Positions 7,481 through 15,008 of a DNA stretch of 64,000 bases are shown here, one piece after another. The notes under the pieces were generated by a model that was not told the DNA's origin, searched no databases, and saw only the letters and a list, made by a program, of their open reading frames with translations. The stretch lies in assembly GCF_021190915.1 (NCBI RefSeq), contig NZ_JAIOAP010000006.1:248001-312000 (forward strand), written 5' to 3'. Position 1 is the first letter of the stretch; each line of letters opens with the position of its first letter. This DNA comes from Cohnella silvisoli (GTDB lineage: Bacteria; Bacillota; Bacilli; Paenibacillales; Paenibacillaceae). Made by a program: the position numbers and the translations under genes.

Positions 7481-9626
7481 TGGACACACCTTTCAACGAA
7501 CGAATAACCGTTATTTCTTGGGGTGCTTCGATTTCCCCTAGCATCTCGTCATTCTCATCGAGATGCCATTGAACCTTAATCGGTCCGTGCGGCGTATTCA
7601 CGATTCCTTGACACTCGCGCATACCGCTTACGGAAACCGGCTGAAAGCTAACGCTTGTAAAACCGGGTTCGATCGCCTGTACTCCGAGCACATTTTCACT
7701 GATCCATTTGACAGGAGTACTGGACCAAGCGTGGCATAGACTTATCCGATAGGAGCCGTAGCTGGTGTAAGTCGTAAGCGAATCATGGAAATCACGATCG
7801 CTATTTAGCGTATAAGCTTCCCAGAACGTCGTCGCTCCGTGCTCCAGCATACCGCCCCAGACGTCAGCAATCACCCTGAACGCCCGCTCGTGCAACCCGT
7901 ATTTGGAGTAGCATTCCGCGAGCTGATAGGCAGACAATGGCGTCAGAGGATCTTGAAGTTCATACTGCTCTAGAAACTCGCGTGACTTCGGCTCGGAGAC
8001 ATAACCGCTTGCAATGCCTAGTACCTTTGTCGCGAGTTGGTTATCCGCACTAACGAACGCTTCCTCTTCCAACTCTGCGAGCGGCCAATCGCAAACGAGT
8101 CCCAGCTCCGGAACGGCAGCCAGCAACGCTTGAAGATCGGCGCGGGTTAAGGCGAAAACCGCCTGCAAGCCCAGCTGTTTCTCTGCGTCCGAAAGCGGAG
8201 TCCATTCGATGAGAATATTGGACTGCTGCTTGATGCCTCCATGCTTAGAATCGATATTTGCCTCAATCCAGCGCATATGACGAGCAAGCGGCTCTCTCAT
8301 CTCCAGTACGAACGTCTTATCTCCGGTATGAAAATGGTATTCGCAAACCGTCTTAAGCCACCATAGCGTATACTCGCAAATCCCGTTCATCCATGAGCCG
8401 TATGGCGTTCCGACCCCGAGCTCGCTTACGGCACGACGTATGACTTTATAATCGTCCCATAGGAAATAACAGGATTTGGCCGCCAAGTAAAAATCGAACG
8501 TCCAGTTCAAGCGATCTCTCTTTATGCCGTCCCATAATCCGATTTGATGACAGATTTTATTCGTATGGGCAGAAACCTCGTATACCCGGTCAAGCAAACC
8601 CTTATCCGAATGAAAGCTTCCAACTTGCCGCAAGTCAACATGAATCGCTTGAAAAGCGACTAGCATCTGATAATCCCGATTTGGTGCACCGAGCATATAA
8701 ATCCGGATATACCGCATTCCTTGAGGCAACGTATAATAAGTTTGGCCCGGCAATACTTCGAACGATTCCGTAATGCAGCCCTCATATTGCTCTAGTTCGT
8801 GGAGAGACTCCGCTCCGTTCCATACGATTTTCGCCGGGTGCTCCGCTAAGTTGTTCACATAGAACCGACAGTTATGCTCTTTACCCAAATCAACAGTAAG
8901 GGAAGATGCCGAGTCTAAGTTCATTTGCTTTTGCCTATCCCTCATAATCTTCCATTGCTCTTGCTTGCGCAAATGGTAGAATAGCTGCAGATTTTGCGGC
9001 TCGGGTTTGTCCAGAGTCGCGTCTTGCGTATAACTTCCCGTTATCAACAGCCGCCCTTGGTCTTGGTTGATGAGCATGCGGTTGCTTTCCAAGACGCGAT
9101 AATCCGCTAAAGTAAAAGCTTTGATATCATCGAATCCCCCACGCACGAACCACTCGGGACCTTCTTCCAAATCTCCGAAAGGCTCTTCCCCAAGCCGGCA
9201 TATCGTTGCGGCCGCCGTCCCGTTCGCCGTCCAGCGATCATCTGTAGTCAACCAGTAACCCTCAGTTTGCATAAAGGCGATCGCCCCTACACGCCTATCC
9301 CGCAAATAACTATTCACGTCCACTAAGGGGATGAATTCCGTGCACTCCAGCTCCAATTGAATTTCGTGTTCCCCGGCAGCTAATGAATCGGGGAAGGTTT
9401 TCAGCCGCATGAACGAATCCACGTTCCCAGCCTTCTCTTCAACCCGAGCCACGATTTGACCGTCCACCGACACGGTTGCCGCCCCCGTAAACGCAGCTTG
9501 GAAAGTTACGTTGCGCAGAGCGTGCTTCAGGTTGAACCGTCTACTCAGTATAATATGCGGCTTGCTCTCTCGATCCTCGTGCCAAATCCATAACGGTATC
9601 GTATGATCATAACCGTTGGTTTCCAT
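7461..9626 (-). CDS. GH78-like alpha-L-rhamnosidase / six-hairpin glycosidase
   Basis: A large protein with N-terminal beta-sandwich region and a C-terminal (alpha/alpha)6-barrel. The segment WDGIKRDRLNWTFD matches the family DGxKRDRxxWxGD signature that carries acidic catalytic residues, and HAWSSTPVKWISENVLG is the typical late motif. No signal peptide, so it acts on imported oligosaccharides or glycosides. The frame extends to 9668, but ATG at 9626 has GAGG 7 bases ahead and is preferred. It is the last enzyme of the ABC operon and overlaps the MFS gene. Exact sugar specificity (rhamnose or other) is unproven. Confidence 0.82.
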   Translation of the reverse strand: METNGYDHTIPLWIWHEDRESKPHIILSRRFNLKHALRNVTFQAAFTGAATVSVDGQIVARVEEKAGNVDSFMRLKTFPDSLAAGEHEIQLELECTEFIPLVDVNSYLRDRRVGAIAFMQTEGYWLTTDDRWTANGTAAATICRLGEEPFGDLEEGPEWFVRGGFDDIKAFTLADYRVLESNRMLINQDQGRLLITGSYTQDATLDKPEPQNLQLFYHLRKQEQWKIMRDRQKQMNLDSASSLTVDLGKEHNCRFYVNNLAEHPAKIVWNGAESLHELEQYEGCITESFEVLPGQTYYTLPQGMRYIRIYMLGAPNRDYQMLVAFQAIHVDLRQVGSFHSDKGLLDRVYEVSAHTNKICHQIGLWDGIKRDRLNWTFDFYLAAKSCYFLWDDYKVIRRAVSELGVGTPYGSWMNGICEYTLWWLKTVCEYHFHTGDKTFVLEMREPLARHMRWIEANIDSKHGGIKQQSNILIEWTPLSDAEKQLGLQAVFALTRADLQALLAAVPELGLVCDWPLAELEEEAFVSADNQLATKVLGIASGYVSEPKSREFLEQYELQDPLTPLSAYQLAECYSKYGLHERAFRVIADVWGGMLEHGATTFWEAYTLNSDRDFHDSLTTYTSYGSYRISLCHAWSSTPVKWISENVLGVQAIEPGFTSVSFQPVSVSGMRECQGIVNTPHGPIKVQWHLDENDEMLGEIEAPQEITVIRSLKGVSSGSGSN

Positions 9627-9673
9627 TGTTGTCCTCATTTCTATGCCGGATCGAACGATTAGCGGCATACAGT

Positions 9674-10489
9674 CTATGATTTAACCGCTCCCGTGACCAT
9701 ACCTTCAATGTAATACTTCATACCAAACACGATAACCAGAATCGTAGGCACGCTCCCGATAATATAGCCGGCGAATGAAAGTCCGATATCGGATTGGCCC
9801 GATCGGTTCAAGCTAACGGCCGCCATCGTAAACGTCTGCTTCTCTTGGGCAAGAACGATAAATGGCCATAAATAATCGCTGTACACCGCGAGAAAGGTAA
9901 CAATCCCGACCGTTGCAAGAATCGGAAGGCAAAGAGGAAGCGCGATGCGGGAATACAAGTAAAACTCGTTCCCTCCGTCGATCCTCGCCGCCTCGAACAA
10001 TTCTTCCGGAAGCGACTCGAAGAATGTCCGGCATAGCAACACTCCGAGCAGCTGCGTACCTGCGATATACGGAAGAATGAGCCCGAGATAGCTATTCGTG
10101 AATCCTAGCTTGGCGATTGTCGCGTAAAGCGGCACGATGGTCAGCAAAGAAGGAATCATCATGACCCCGATTAGGAGGATGTACAGCAAACCTTTAAGTG
10201 GAAACTTATGTCTGGCGAACACGTAACCGGAAAGGGAACCGAGAACGACCGCTCCGATAACCGTTACGATGCATACATATAAGGAATTTCCAATGCTTGA
10301 TTTTACGACGTTCCAAGCATCCGAATAATTGGCCCACTTAATGACTTCAGGCATGCCCCAGAAATCGATCAGAATCTCGAACTGGTCTTTAATCGAGAAA
10401 AAGAAAAGAATGATGAACGGAACTAGCGTGATGATCAAGAGGATGACCAATACGGCGGATCCCGTCCATTTCGACAAGCGCGCGGTCAT
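9674..10489 (-). CDS. Carbohydrate ABC transporter permease (MalG-like)
   Basis: 271 residues with six membrane helices and the EAA loop EAARIDGGNEFYLYSRIALPL near residue 170, which binds the ATPase. It pairs with the MalF-type permease 11 bases upstream. No ATPase gene lies in this operon, as is common where a shared MsmX/UgpC-type ATPase serves several importers; one is encoded at 37083-38198. Start supported by GGGGG 7 bases ahead. Confidence 0.93.
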   Translation of the reverse strand: MTARLSKWTGSAVLVILLIITLVPFIILFFFSIKDQFEILIDFWGMPEVIKWANYSDAWNVVKSSIGNSLYVCIVTVIGAVVLGSLSGYVFARHKFPLKGLLYILLIGVMMIPSLLTIVPLYATIAKLGFTNSYLGLILPYIAGTQLLGVLLCRTFFESLPEELFEAARIDGGNEFYLYSRIALPLCLPILATVGIVTFLAVYSDYLWPFIVLAQEKQTFTMAAVSLNRSGQSDIGLSFAGYIIGSVPTILVIVFGMKYYIEGMVTGAVKS

Positions 10490-10500
10490 GGCGATACCCC

Positions 10501-11379
10501 CTAATAGTCTGTTTTCAAAAACTTCAAGTTAAAGAACGTTAGCACGAGAATAACTAGGAACAGCGATACGCCAATGGCCGATCCGTAGCCATACTGCGAG
10601 CTGCCGAATGCCGCATTGTACATAATCATCGCCGGATTGGTCGTCGACACTCCCGGGCCTCCGGCCGTAAGAACCATGATTTTCACGAAATCCTGCAAGC
10701 TGGATATGATCGTCAAGATCGTAATGACTTTGAATTGGGGGATAAGAAACGGGATGTGCATTTTCGTGAACACTTGCCAACGGTTTGCCCCGTCGATCCT
10801 TGCCGCCTCGATCTGTTCCTGATTCATGCCGCCGATTGCGGCATAATAAATGAGAAACGGCAAACCCGCGATAAAGGGGAAGCCGAAGAAAACGATAGAC
10901 CATATCGACGTTGTCTCATCGCCTAGCCAAGCATGGGTCCAGCTATCTAAACCTACCGCGATAAGCAATTGATTAATAAGCCCGTTATTCGGATCGTAGA
11001 TGTTTTGCCATAATAGGATCGTGACGATCCCCGGCAGAAGCATAGGCAGAATAAACCCAGTCCGGAATAAATATTTGATTTTATTGCCGCCAATGAGGAA
11101 AATGAGTTCCGCCGCAACCAGCGGGAATATAAGCGCTTTGAGAATATCCGTAACGGTATAAATCAATTGATTGGTTGCTCCCGTCAGGAATACCGAATCG
11201 CTGAACATGACCCGGAAATTATCAAAGCCGATCCATTCCGACGTCACCAAATTCCACTTGGTGAAGGAGTGAATGAACGCCAGAATGACGGGATAATACA
11301 AAAACGTGAAAATAAACAAAAAAGACGGCACTAGAAACAGGTAAGAGATGCTGTATTTGCGCAATCTAGATGTACTCAT
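10501..11379 (-). CDS. Carbohydrate ABC transporter permease (MalF-like)
   Basis: 292 residues with six membrane helices and EAA loop EAARIDGANRWQVFTKMHIP near residue 192. It forms the membrane channel with the product of the next gene and receives sugar from the lipoprotein encoded at 11472-13109. A hairpin between it and the binding-protein gene probably lowers permease expression relative to the receptor. Start supported by AAGGAG. Confidence 0.93.
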   Translation of the reverse strand: MSTSRLRKYSISYLFLVPSFLFIFTFLYYPVILAFIHSFTKWNLVTSEWIGFDNFRVMFSDSVFLTGATNQLIYTVTDILKALIFPLVAAELIFLIGGNKIKYLFRTGFILPMLLPGIVTILLWQNIYDPNNGLINQLLIAVGLDSWTHAWLGDETTSIWSIVFFGFPFIAGLPFLIYYAAIGGMNQEQIEAARIDGANRWQVFTKMHIPFLIPQFKVITILTIISSLQDFVKIMVLTAGGPGVSTTNPAMIMYNAAFGSSQYGYGSAIGVSLFLVILVLTFFNLKFLKTDY

Positions 11380-11403
11380 TTGCTCCTTCTCCTTCCTTTG
11401 CGG

Positions 11404-11458
11404 TTAAAAACGGACAAGCGGGAGAAGGACGGCATTTCTGCCATCCCACATCCGCTTG
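11404..11458 (-). terminator. Intercistronic hairpin between binding protein and permeases
   Basis: Minus-strand arms CAAGCGG and CCGCTTG (11452-11458, 11415-11421) with an inner stem GATGGCA/TGCCGTC closed by GAAA, followed by TCCGTTTTT. It lies 14 bases after the binding-protein stop, a usual place for partial termination or mRNA protection. Confidence 0.6.
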
Positions 11459-11471
11459 GCTTTGCTATTCT

Positions 11472-13109
11472 TTATGGATTCGTTTTCGGATCCAAGTCCC
11501 ATTTGTTTTCCGCGATGTAGTTTTCATTAGTCTTGGTCGTAAAGGCCGCTTTCTTCTTCAGGAATTCCTCTAAGGAAATCTTGTCGTTGTAATATTGCAA
11601 TTGCAGTGCTTTCATTTCACTGTTCAGGTTGGCTTCACCCTTCGGATTGCCGTTCGCGATTTGACCGATGCCTTGGTTCATGTTACCTGCCGTTATGAAA
11701 CCCGTCAGGTAGCTGTTGACTTCATCCGACAGCGTAACTCCTTTGACCAAGCTCGGTCCTTGAACGAACTGGCCCGCTTCGATCGTCGTGGTGTAGACGA
11801 CTTGCGCTTCGGCCGGCGAGAACAGGAACTTCACGAAATCTTTGGCACGAGCGACTTTGTCCTCGTCATTCTTCATTTTATTCGTGATCGCGATTTGGTG
11901 CCCCGGTACGAGAATTCCGCGAGGATGATCCGGGAAGTTAGGATCAGGCGTCTTGAAATCCGGGAATTTGAACGTTCCCCATGCGAATGCCTTGTCTTTC
12001 AGAGACTTCTGGTCTTTCAGGATCGTACCGACCTGCCAGCTGCCGTTCCAGTAAGCCGCCGCTTTCCCGGCGATGAACAGCTTATAGGAATCCGCGTCGG
12101 ACATCGTCGCATAACCAGGCTGCAGATATTTTGAAAGTTCCTTCAGAGTAGACCAATATTTTTTCTCGGCAGCGCCTTGCATGTCGTATTTGCCGCTTTT
12201 CCATAGAGCCATTCTTCTCTCCGGATCTTCAACTGCGCCGATATCGAAAAATGGATTGTCTGCCGCGTATTTGACTTTGGAATTAATAGCCTCAACATCC
12301 GGCGTATTGCGTGCATCTCCGGGTTGGACGAACACCTCAGGCAAGAGCGAACGAGCCGCCCAGTCCGTGAATGCTCCGATCATCCAGCCGGTTGTGTCTT
12401 GGCCGGGCACTTGAGTAAGTGCCAGCGGAATCACGCCGGAGTCTTTCAACTTCTGGAACGAAGCGAACATGTCTTCCCAAGTCGTAGGCGCTTCGGTAAT
12501 TCCCGCTTTCGCGAACAAATCCTTGTTGTAATAAAATCCGGTACCTACAAGATCGAAAGGAACCATGAAGATGTCGCCGGCATCCGAGTAGGCATAAGGC
12601 CAGTAGGCTCCATCAACGCCATCCCACAAGGAAGTTCCGTTATTGTAAGGGTTTGGCTCCTTAACGTAATCATTGAGCGGAAGGATGAAGTTTTTCTTAA
12701 TATTATTTCCCGGGCTATCGCCGAGCAAGTTGGCATGAACGATATCCGGGGCATCGTCGCCGCCGGCCGCCATCTTCGCTTGGAAGGAAGCTGTGTAAGT
12801 CGGGTTGTCTACGACGATATCGATTTTGACCTTTGTTTCCGGATGGAGCTTGTTATAATCTTCTGCCGCTTTTTTCAAGCCGTCCGTATAGTAGTTCTGA
12901 ATCGTCGAGAAGACGATCGTTTTCTCCTCTTTAGGCGCTTCCGATGCGGAAGCCGAAGGAGAATCGGACGCGGTTTCCGATGCTTTAGAACCGCTTGGCG
13001 AAGCGCTTTCGGTTCCGTTCGAGTTGGAATTCGATTTCGAGCATCCCGCCAGAATGACTAAAACCATTACGATAGCCAACAACATGGATGATAACTGCCT
13101 TTTCTTCAT
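11472..13109 (-). CDS. Extracellular sugar-binding lipoprotein (SBP family 1)
   Basis: About 545 residues from ATG 13109, which has AAGGGGG 8-9 bases ahead; the longer frame to 13184 has no ribosome site. A lipobox (LAGC) is followed by a Ser-rich linker and a family 1 solute-binding domain (FYYNKDLFAKAGITEAPTTW, AAYWNGSW). It captures an oligosaccharide or glycoside, likely rhamnose-containing given the GH78 genes (inference). Its promoter and leader contain two LacI-type operators. Confidence 0.92.
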   Translation of the reverse strand: MKKRQLSSMLLAIVMVLVILAGCSKSNSNSNGTESASPSGSKASETASDSPSASASEAPKEEKTIVFSTIQNYYTDGLKKAAEDYNKLHPETKVKIDIVVDNPTYTASFQAKMAAGGDDAPDIVHANLLGDSPGNNIKKNFILPLNDYVKEPNPYNNGTSLWDGVDGAYWPYAYSDAGDIFMVPFDLVGTGFYYNKDLFAKAGITEAPTTWEDMFASFQKLKDSGVIPLALTQVPGQDTTGWMIGAFTDWAARSLLPEVFVQPGDARNTPDVEAINSKVKYAADNPFFDIGAVEDPERRMALWKSGKYDMQGAAEKKYWSTLKELSKYLQPGYATMSDADSYKLFIAGKAAAYWNGSWQVGTILKDQKSLKDKAFAWGTFKFPDFKTPDPNFPDHPRGILVPGHQIAITNKMKNDEDKVARAKDFVKFLFSPAEAQVVYTTTIEAGQFVQGPSLVKGVTLSDEVNSYLTGFITAGNMNQGIGQIANGNPKGEANLNSEMKALQLQYYNDKISLEEFLKKKAAFTTKTNENYIAENKWDLDPKTNP

Positions 13110-13193
13110 ACTCGTTTCCCCCTTGAGATCATTGTTGTGACGTTTGTTCGACACCGATAGTTCTTCTTGTGTTCCATTCGACATTAAAACATA

Positions 13194-13203
13194 AAAACGT
13201 TTT
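13194..13203. promoter_or_regulatory. LacI-type operator O1 (AAAACGTTTT), in leader
   Basis: Perfect palindrome AAAACGTTTT within the longer ATAAAAACGTTTTGTAT (13191-13206 area), in the 5' leader of the binding-protein gene. It is one of three copies in this divergent intergenic region and has the central CG typical of LacI/GalR sites. Confidence 0.7.
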
Positions 13204-13332
13204 GTATTTCTTGTAAATTTTTACCCAAATCAATGACCTTTAACCCCATTCTCGCCCTTTTCGATAGCCGTACCGCCTCCATCTTGAACTCTAGAACTCA
13301 TTGTAAGCACTTCCATTCACGTTCATGTGCTA

Positions 13333-13361
13333 ATCATACCATCGTAAAGCGTGCCGGACAA
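13333..13361 (-). promoter_or_regulatory. Sigma-A promoter of the sugar ABC/GH78 operon
   Basis: Minus strand TTGTCC (13356-13361), 17 bases, TATGAT (13333-13338). Operator copies lie upstream (13371-13380) and in the leader (13194-13203), so a looped repressor could close it. Confidence 0.65.
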
Positions 13362-13370
13362 TATTAAAAT

Positions 13371-13380
13371 AAAACGTTTT
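13371..13380. promoter_or_regulatory. LacI-type operator O2 (AAAACGTTTT)
   Basis: Second perfect AAAACGTTTT, ten bases upstream of the operon -35 box. Its centre is 177 bp from O1 and 136 bp from O3. Confidence 0.7.
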
Positions 13381-13381
13381 T

Positions 13382-13395
13382 TGTAAACGCTTAAT
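13382..13395. promoter_or_regulatory. Possible CcpA cre site
   Basis: TGTAAACGCTTAAT agrees with the cre consensus TGWNANCGNTNWCA except at the last two bases. It adjoins O2 and could give catabolite control of the operon or of lacI. Weak evidence. Confidence 0.3.
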
Positions 13396-13469
13396 TCCTT
13401 GATACTTCTAGGTTTATTGAGAATTCGTGAATAAAAATAATTGCAAATAATCGCTTGTACAAATAGTAA

Positions 13470-13498
13470 TTGACCGAAATATGAGCGAGTGTTATCTT
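13470..13498 (+). promoter_or_regulatory. Sigma-A promoter of the lacI-type gene
   Basis: TTGACC (13470-13475), 17 bases, TATCTT (13493-13498). Operator O3 begins eight bases after the -10 box, so the regulator should repress itself. Confidence 0.6.
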
Positions 13499-13506
13499 AA
13501 ATAAAT

Positions 13507-13516
13507 AAAACGTTTT
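13507..13516. promoter_or_regulatory. LacI-type operator O3 (AAAACGTTTT)
   Basis: Third perfect AAAACGTTTT, over the expected transcription start of the regulator gene and upstream of its AAGGGAG ribosome site. The rest of the 426-bp gap 13110-13535 holds only the promoters and operators listed here. Confidence 0.7.
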
Positions 13517-13535
13517 TATATAAGGGAGACGCATT

Positions 13536-14576
13536 ATGGTAACCATTAAAGATATCGCAAGGGAGGCTGGCGTCTCGATCTCCACTGTGTCGTTCGCCTT
13601 TAACGGAACGGCGCCGGTCGCGCCGGAAACAAAGGAACGGATTATGGAGGTCATCCGGCGCCTGAACTACCAGCCCAATTCCGCCGCCCGCGGTCTTGTC
13701 ACGCGCAAGACGAACAATATATGCTTGTTCACCCCGCAGCCCGCTTCCGAGTTTTTCAACTTCTCGGGGAACAGTATATTCAACGATCTCATGCAAGGGA
13801 TCGGGGAAATATTAGATCAAAAAGATCATAACCTGCTCATTTCGTGGGATAATCTCGGGCACAAAGCCAAGACGCCCAAATTGGTCAAGCTCATGCGGGA
13901 GCGCGCAATGGACGGCGTTCTGATCTGCCTGCCTAAACATGACTCATCCGTAATCGCCGAGCTTACCGAACAGAATTTCCCTATCGTCATCATCGGGAGC
14001 AACGATATGAAAAACCAAGTCAATTCCGTCGACGTTGACAACCATGAAATTGCTTACCGGAATACCCGTCATCTGCTTAATCTGGGCCATAGCAAAATCG
14101 CTTTTATCAGTCCGGGATCTCTGGAATATCTCGTTTGCGAAGATCGCTTGGAAGGCTACAAAAGCGCTTTGGAAGAGGAAGGCGTTAAGTTCCGCGAGGA
14201 TTATGTGTATATCGGAGACGATAAGGAAACTAGCGGTTACCGGGCAATGGAATATTTTCGATCGCTTAAAGATACCCCAACCGCCATCGTTGCCGGACGT
14301 GATGCGCAAGCTATCGGCGTGCTCGAATATGCCCAAATGCATGGGTTGAACGTTCCGAAAGACATCGCGTTAATCAGCTTCGAGAATACGCCGCAAGCGG
14401 TTAAATACGGAATTACCTCGGCAACGACGAACGTGTACGAAAGTGGTAAGGAGGGTGCCAAATTGCTGCTGAAGCTGCTCAGCAGGAAAAAGGAGCGCCC
14501 GCCGCAAAATATCGTCATCTCTTCGGAGCTGATTATCCGATCCAGCTGCGGTGCAGCAATCGTCGGCAGCGAATAA
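13536..14576 (+). CDS. LacI-family transcriptional regulator
   Basis: 346 residues. The first 50 form the LacI headpiece (TIKDIAREAGVSISTVSFAF, then YQPNSAARGL hinge), followed by a sugar-binding domain. It is divergent from the ABC/GH78 operon, and three AAAACGTTTT operators lie between. It most likely represses the operon and itself until a sugar from the imported glycoside binds (family rule plus context). Start supported by AAGGGAG 7 bases upstream. Length normal, no defect seen. Confidence 0.95.
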   Translation: MVTIKDIAREAGVSISTVSFAFNGTAPVAPETKERIMEVIRRLNYQPNSAARGLVTRKTNNICLFTPQPASEFFNFSGNSIFNDLMQGIGEILDQKDHNLLISWDNLGHKAKTPKLVKLMRERAMDGVLICLPKHDSSVIAELTEQNFPIVIIGSNDMKNQVNSVDVDNHEIAYRNTRHLLNLGHSKIAFISPGSLEYLVCEDRLEGYKSALEEEGVKFREDYVYIGDDKETSGYRAMEYFRSLKDTPTAIVAGRDAQAIGVLEYAQMHGLNVPKDIALISFENTPQAVKYGITSATTNVYESGKEGAKLLLKLLSRKKERPPQNIVISSELIIRSSCGAAIVGSE

Positions 14577-14597
14577 GGGGATTTTCAATAAGGTACG

Positions 14598-14632
14598 AAG
14601 AAGCTGTCCCTGAACCTTATGGGCAGCTTCTT
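14598..14632 (+). terminator. Terminator after the lacI-type gene
   Basis: Arms AAGAAGCTGTCCC and GGGCAGCTTCTT pair with one bulged base; a T-rich stretch follows. It lies 21 bases after the stop codon. Confidence 0.65.
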
Positions 14633-14660
14633 TGCTGTTTCTATCGATTATGGTTTTTGC

Positions 14661-14779
14661 GGGGATGTATCTCCTTCCGGTTGCTGTCAGAATCGTGAAA
14701 TCTGAATTGGTAAACTCGTAACAAGGAGATTTCACGATTCCGAAGGCAAACGCTGTCGCTCCTACAGGAGATACACCCC
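14661..14779. repeat. 119-bp nested palindromic element
   Basis: Three nested stems: outer GGGGATGTATCTCCT / AGGAGATACACCCC (one bulge), middle CCTTCCGG / CCGAAGG, inner perfect 13-bp AATCGTGAAATCT (14691-14703) / AGATTTCACGATT (14727-14739). It lies in a 432-bp gene-free stretch (14577-15008) and beside a transposase relic, so it resembles an interspersed repeat or a non-autonomous element. A minus-strand frame across it (to 14792) lacks any recognisable domain and is not called as a gene. Confidence 0.6.
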
Positions 14780-14847
14780 TCTTTTTTTTCATCGATTAAA
14801 GCAAATAAGCCCATAAGAACGCAAAAAAGGGAACCGTTCTCCGGTAA

Positions 14848-14934
14848 AATGGATGTGGAGGTCGAGACAACTGCTATCCCAAGATGCTTACCAAGTTCAT
14901 CATCTACGCCTATACCCAGTGCATTTCGGTTTGA
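14848..14934 (+). pseudogene. IS1182-like transposase relic
   Basis: Translation of 14848-14931 contains GGRDNCYPKMLTKFIIYAYT, which matches the N-terminal part of IS1182-family transposases (pattern YHPKMLxKxxxYAYxQ). Stops lie on both sides (TAA 14845-14847, TGA 14932-14934), and nothing else of the roughly 450-residue protein remains. It is a decayed insertion-sequence remnant. The rest of the gap up to 15008 shows nothing further. Confidence 0.6.
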
Positions 14935-15008
14935 GCATAATTTTCGATAAACGTGAGCTGCTCGGTAAGTGAACTTAGCTACTTTTAGGACAGCCTTATC
15001 ATACCTCT

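Noticed and set aside
14370-14792. 140-codon minus-strand frame across the lacI 3' end and the palindromic element
   Set aside because: Half lies antisense to lacI and the rest is the palindromic repeat; no ribosome site or domain, so it is treated as a by-product of the repeat.
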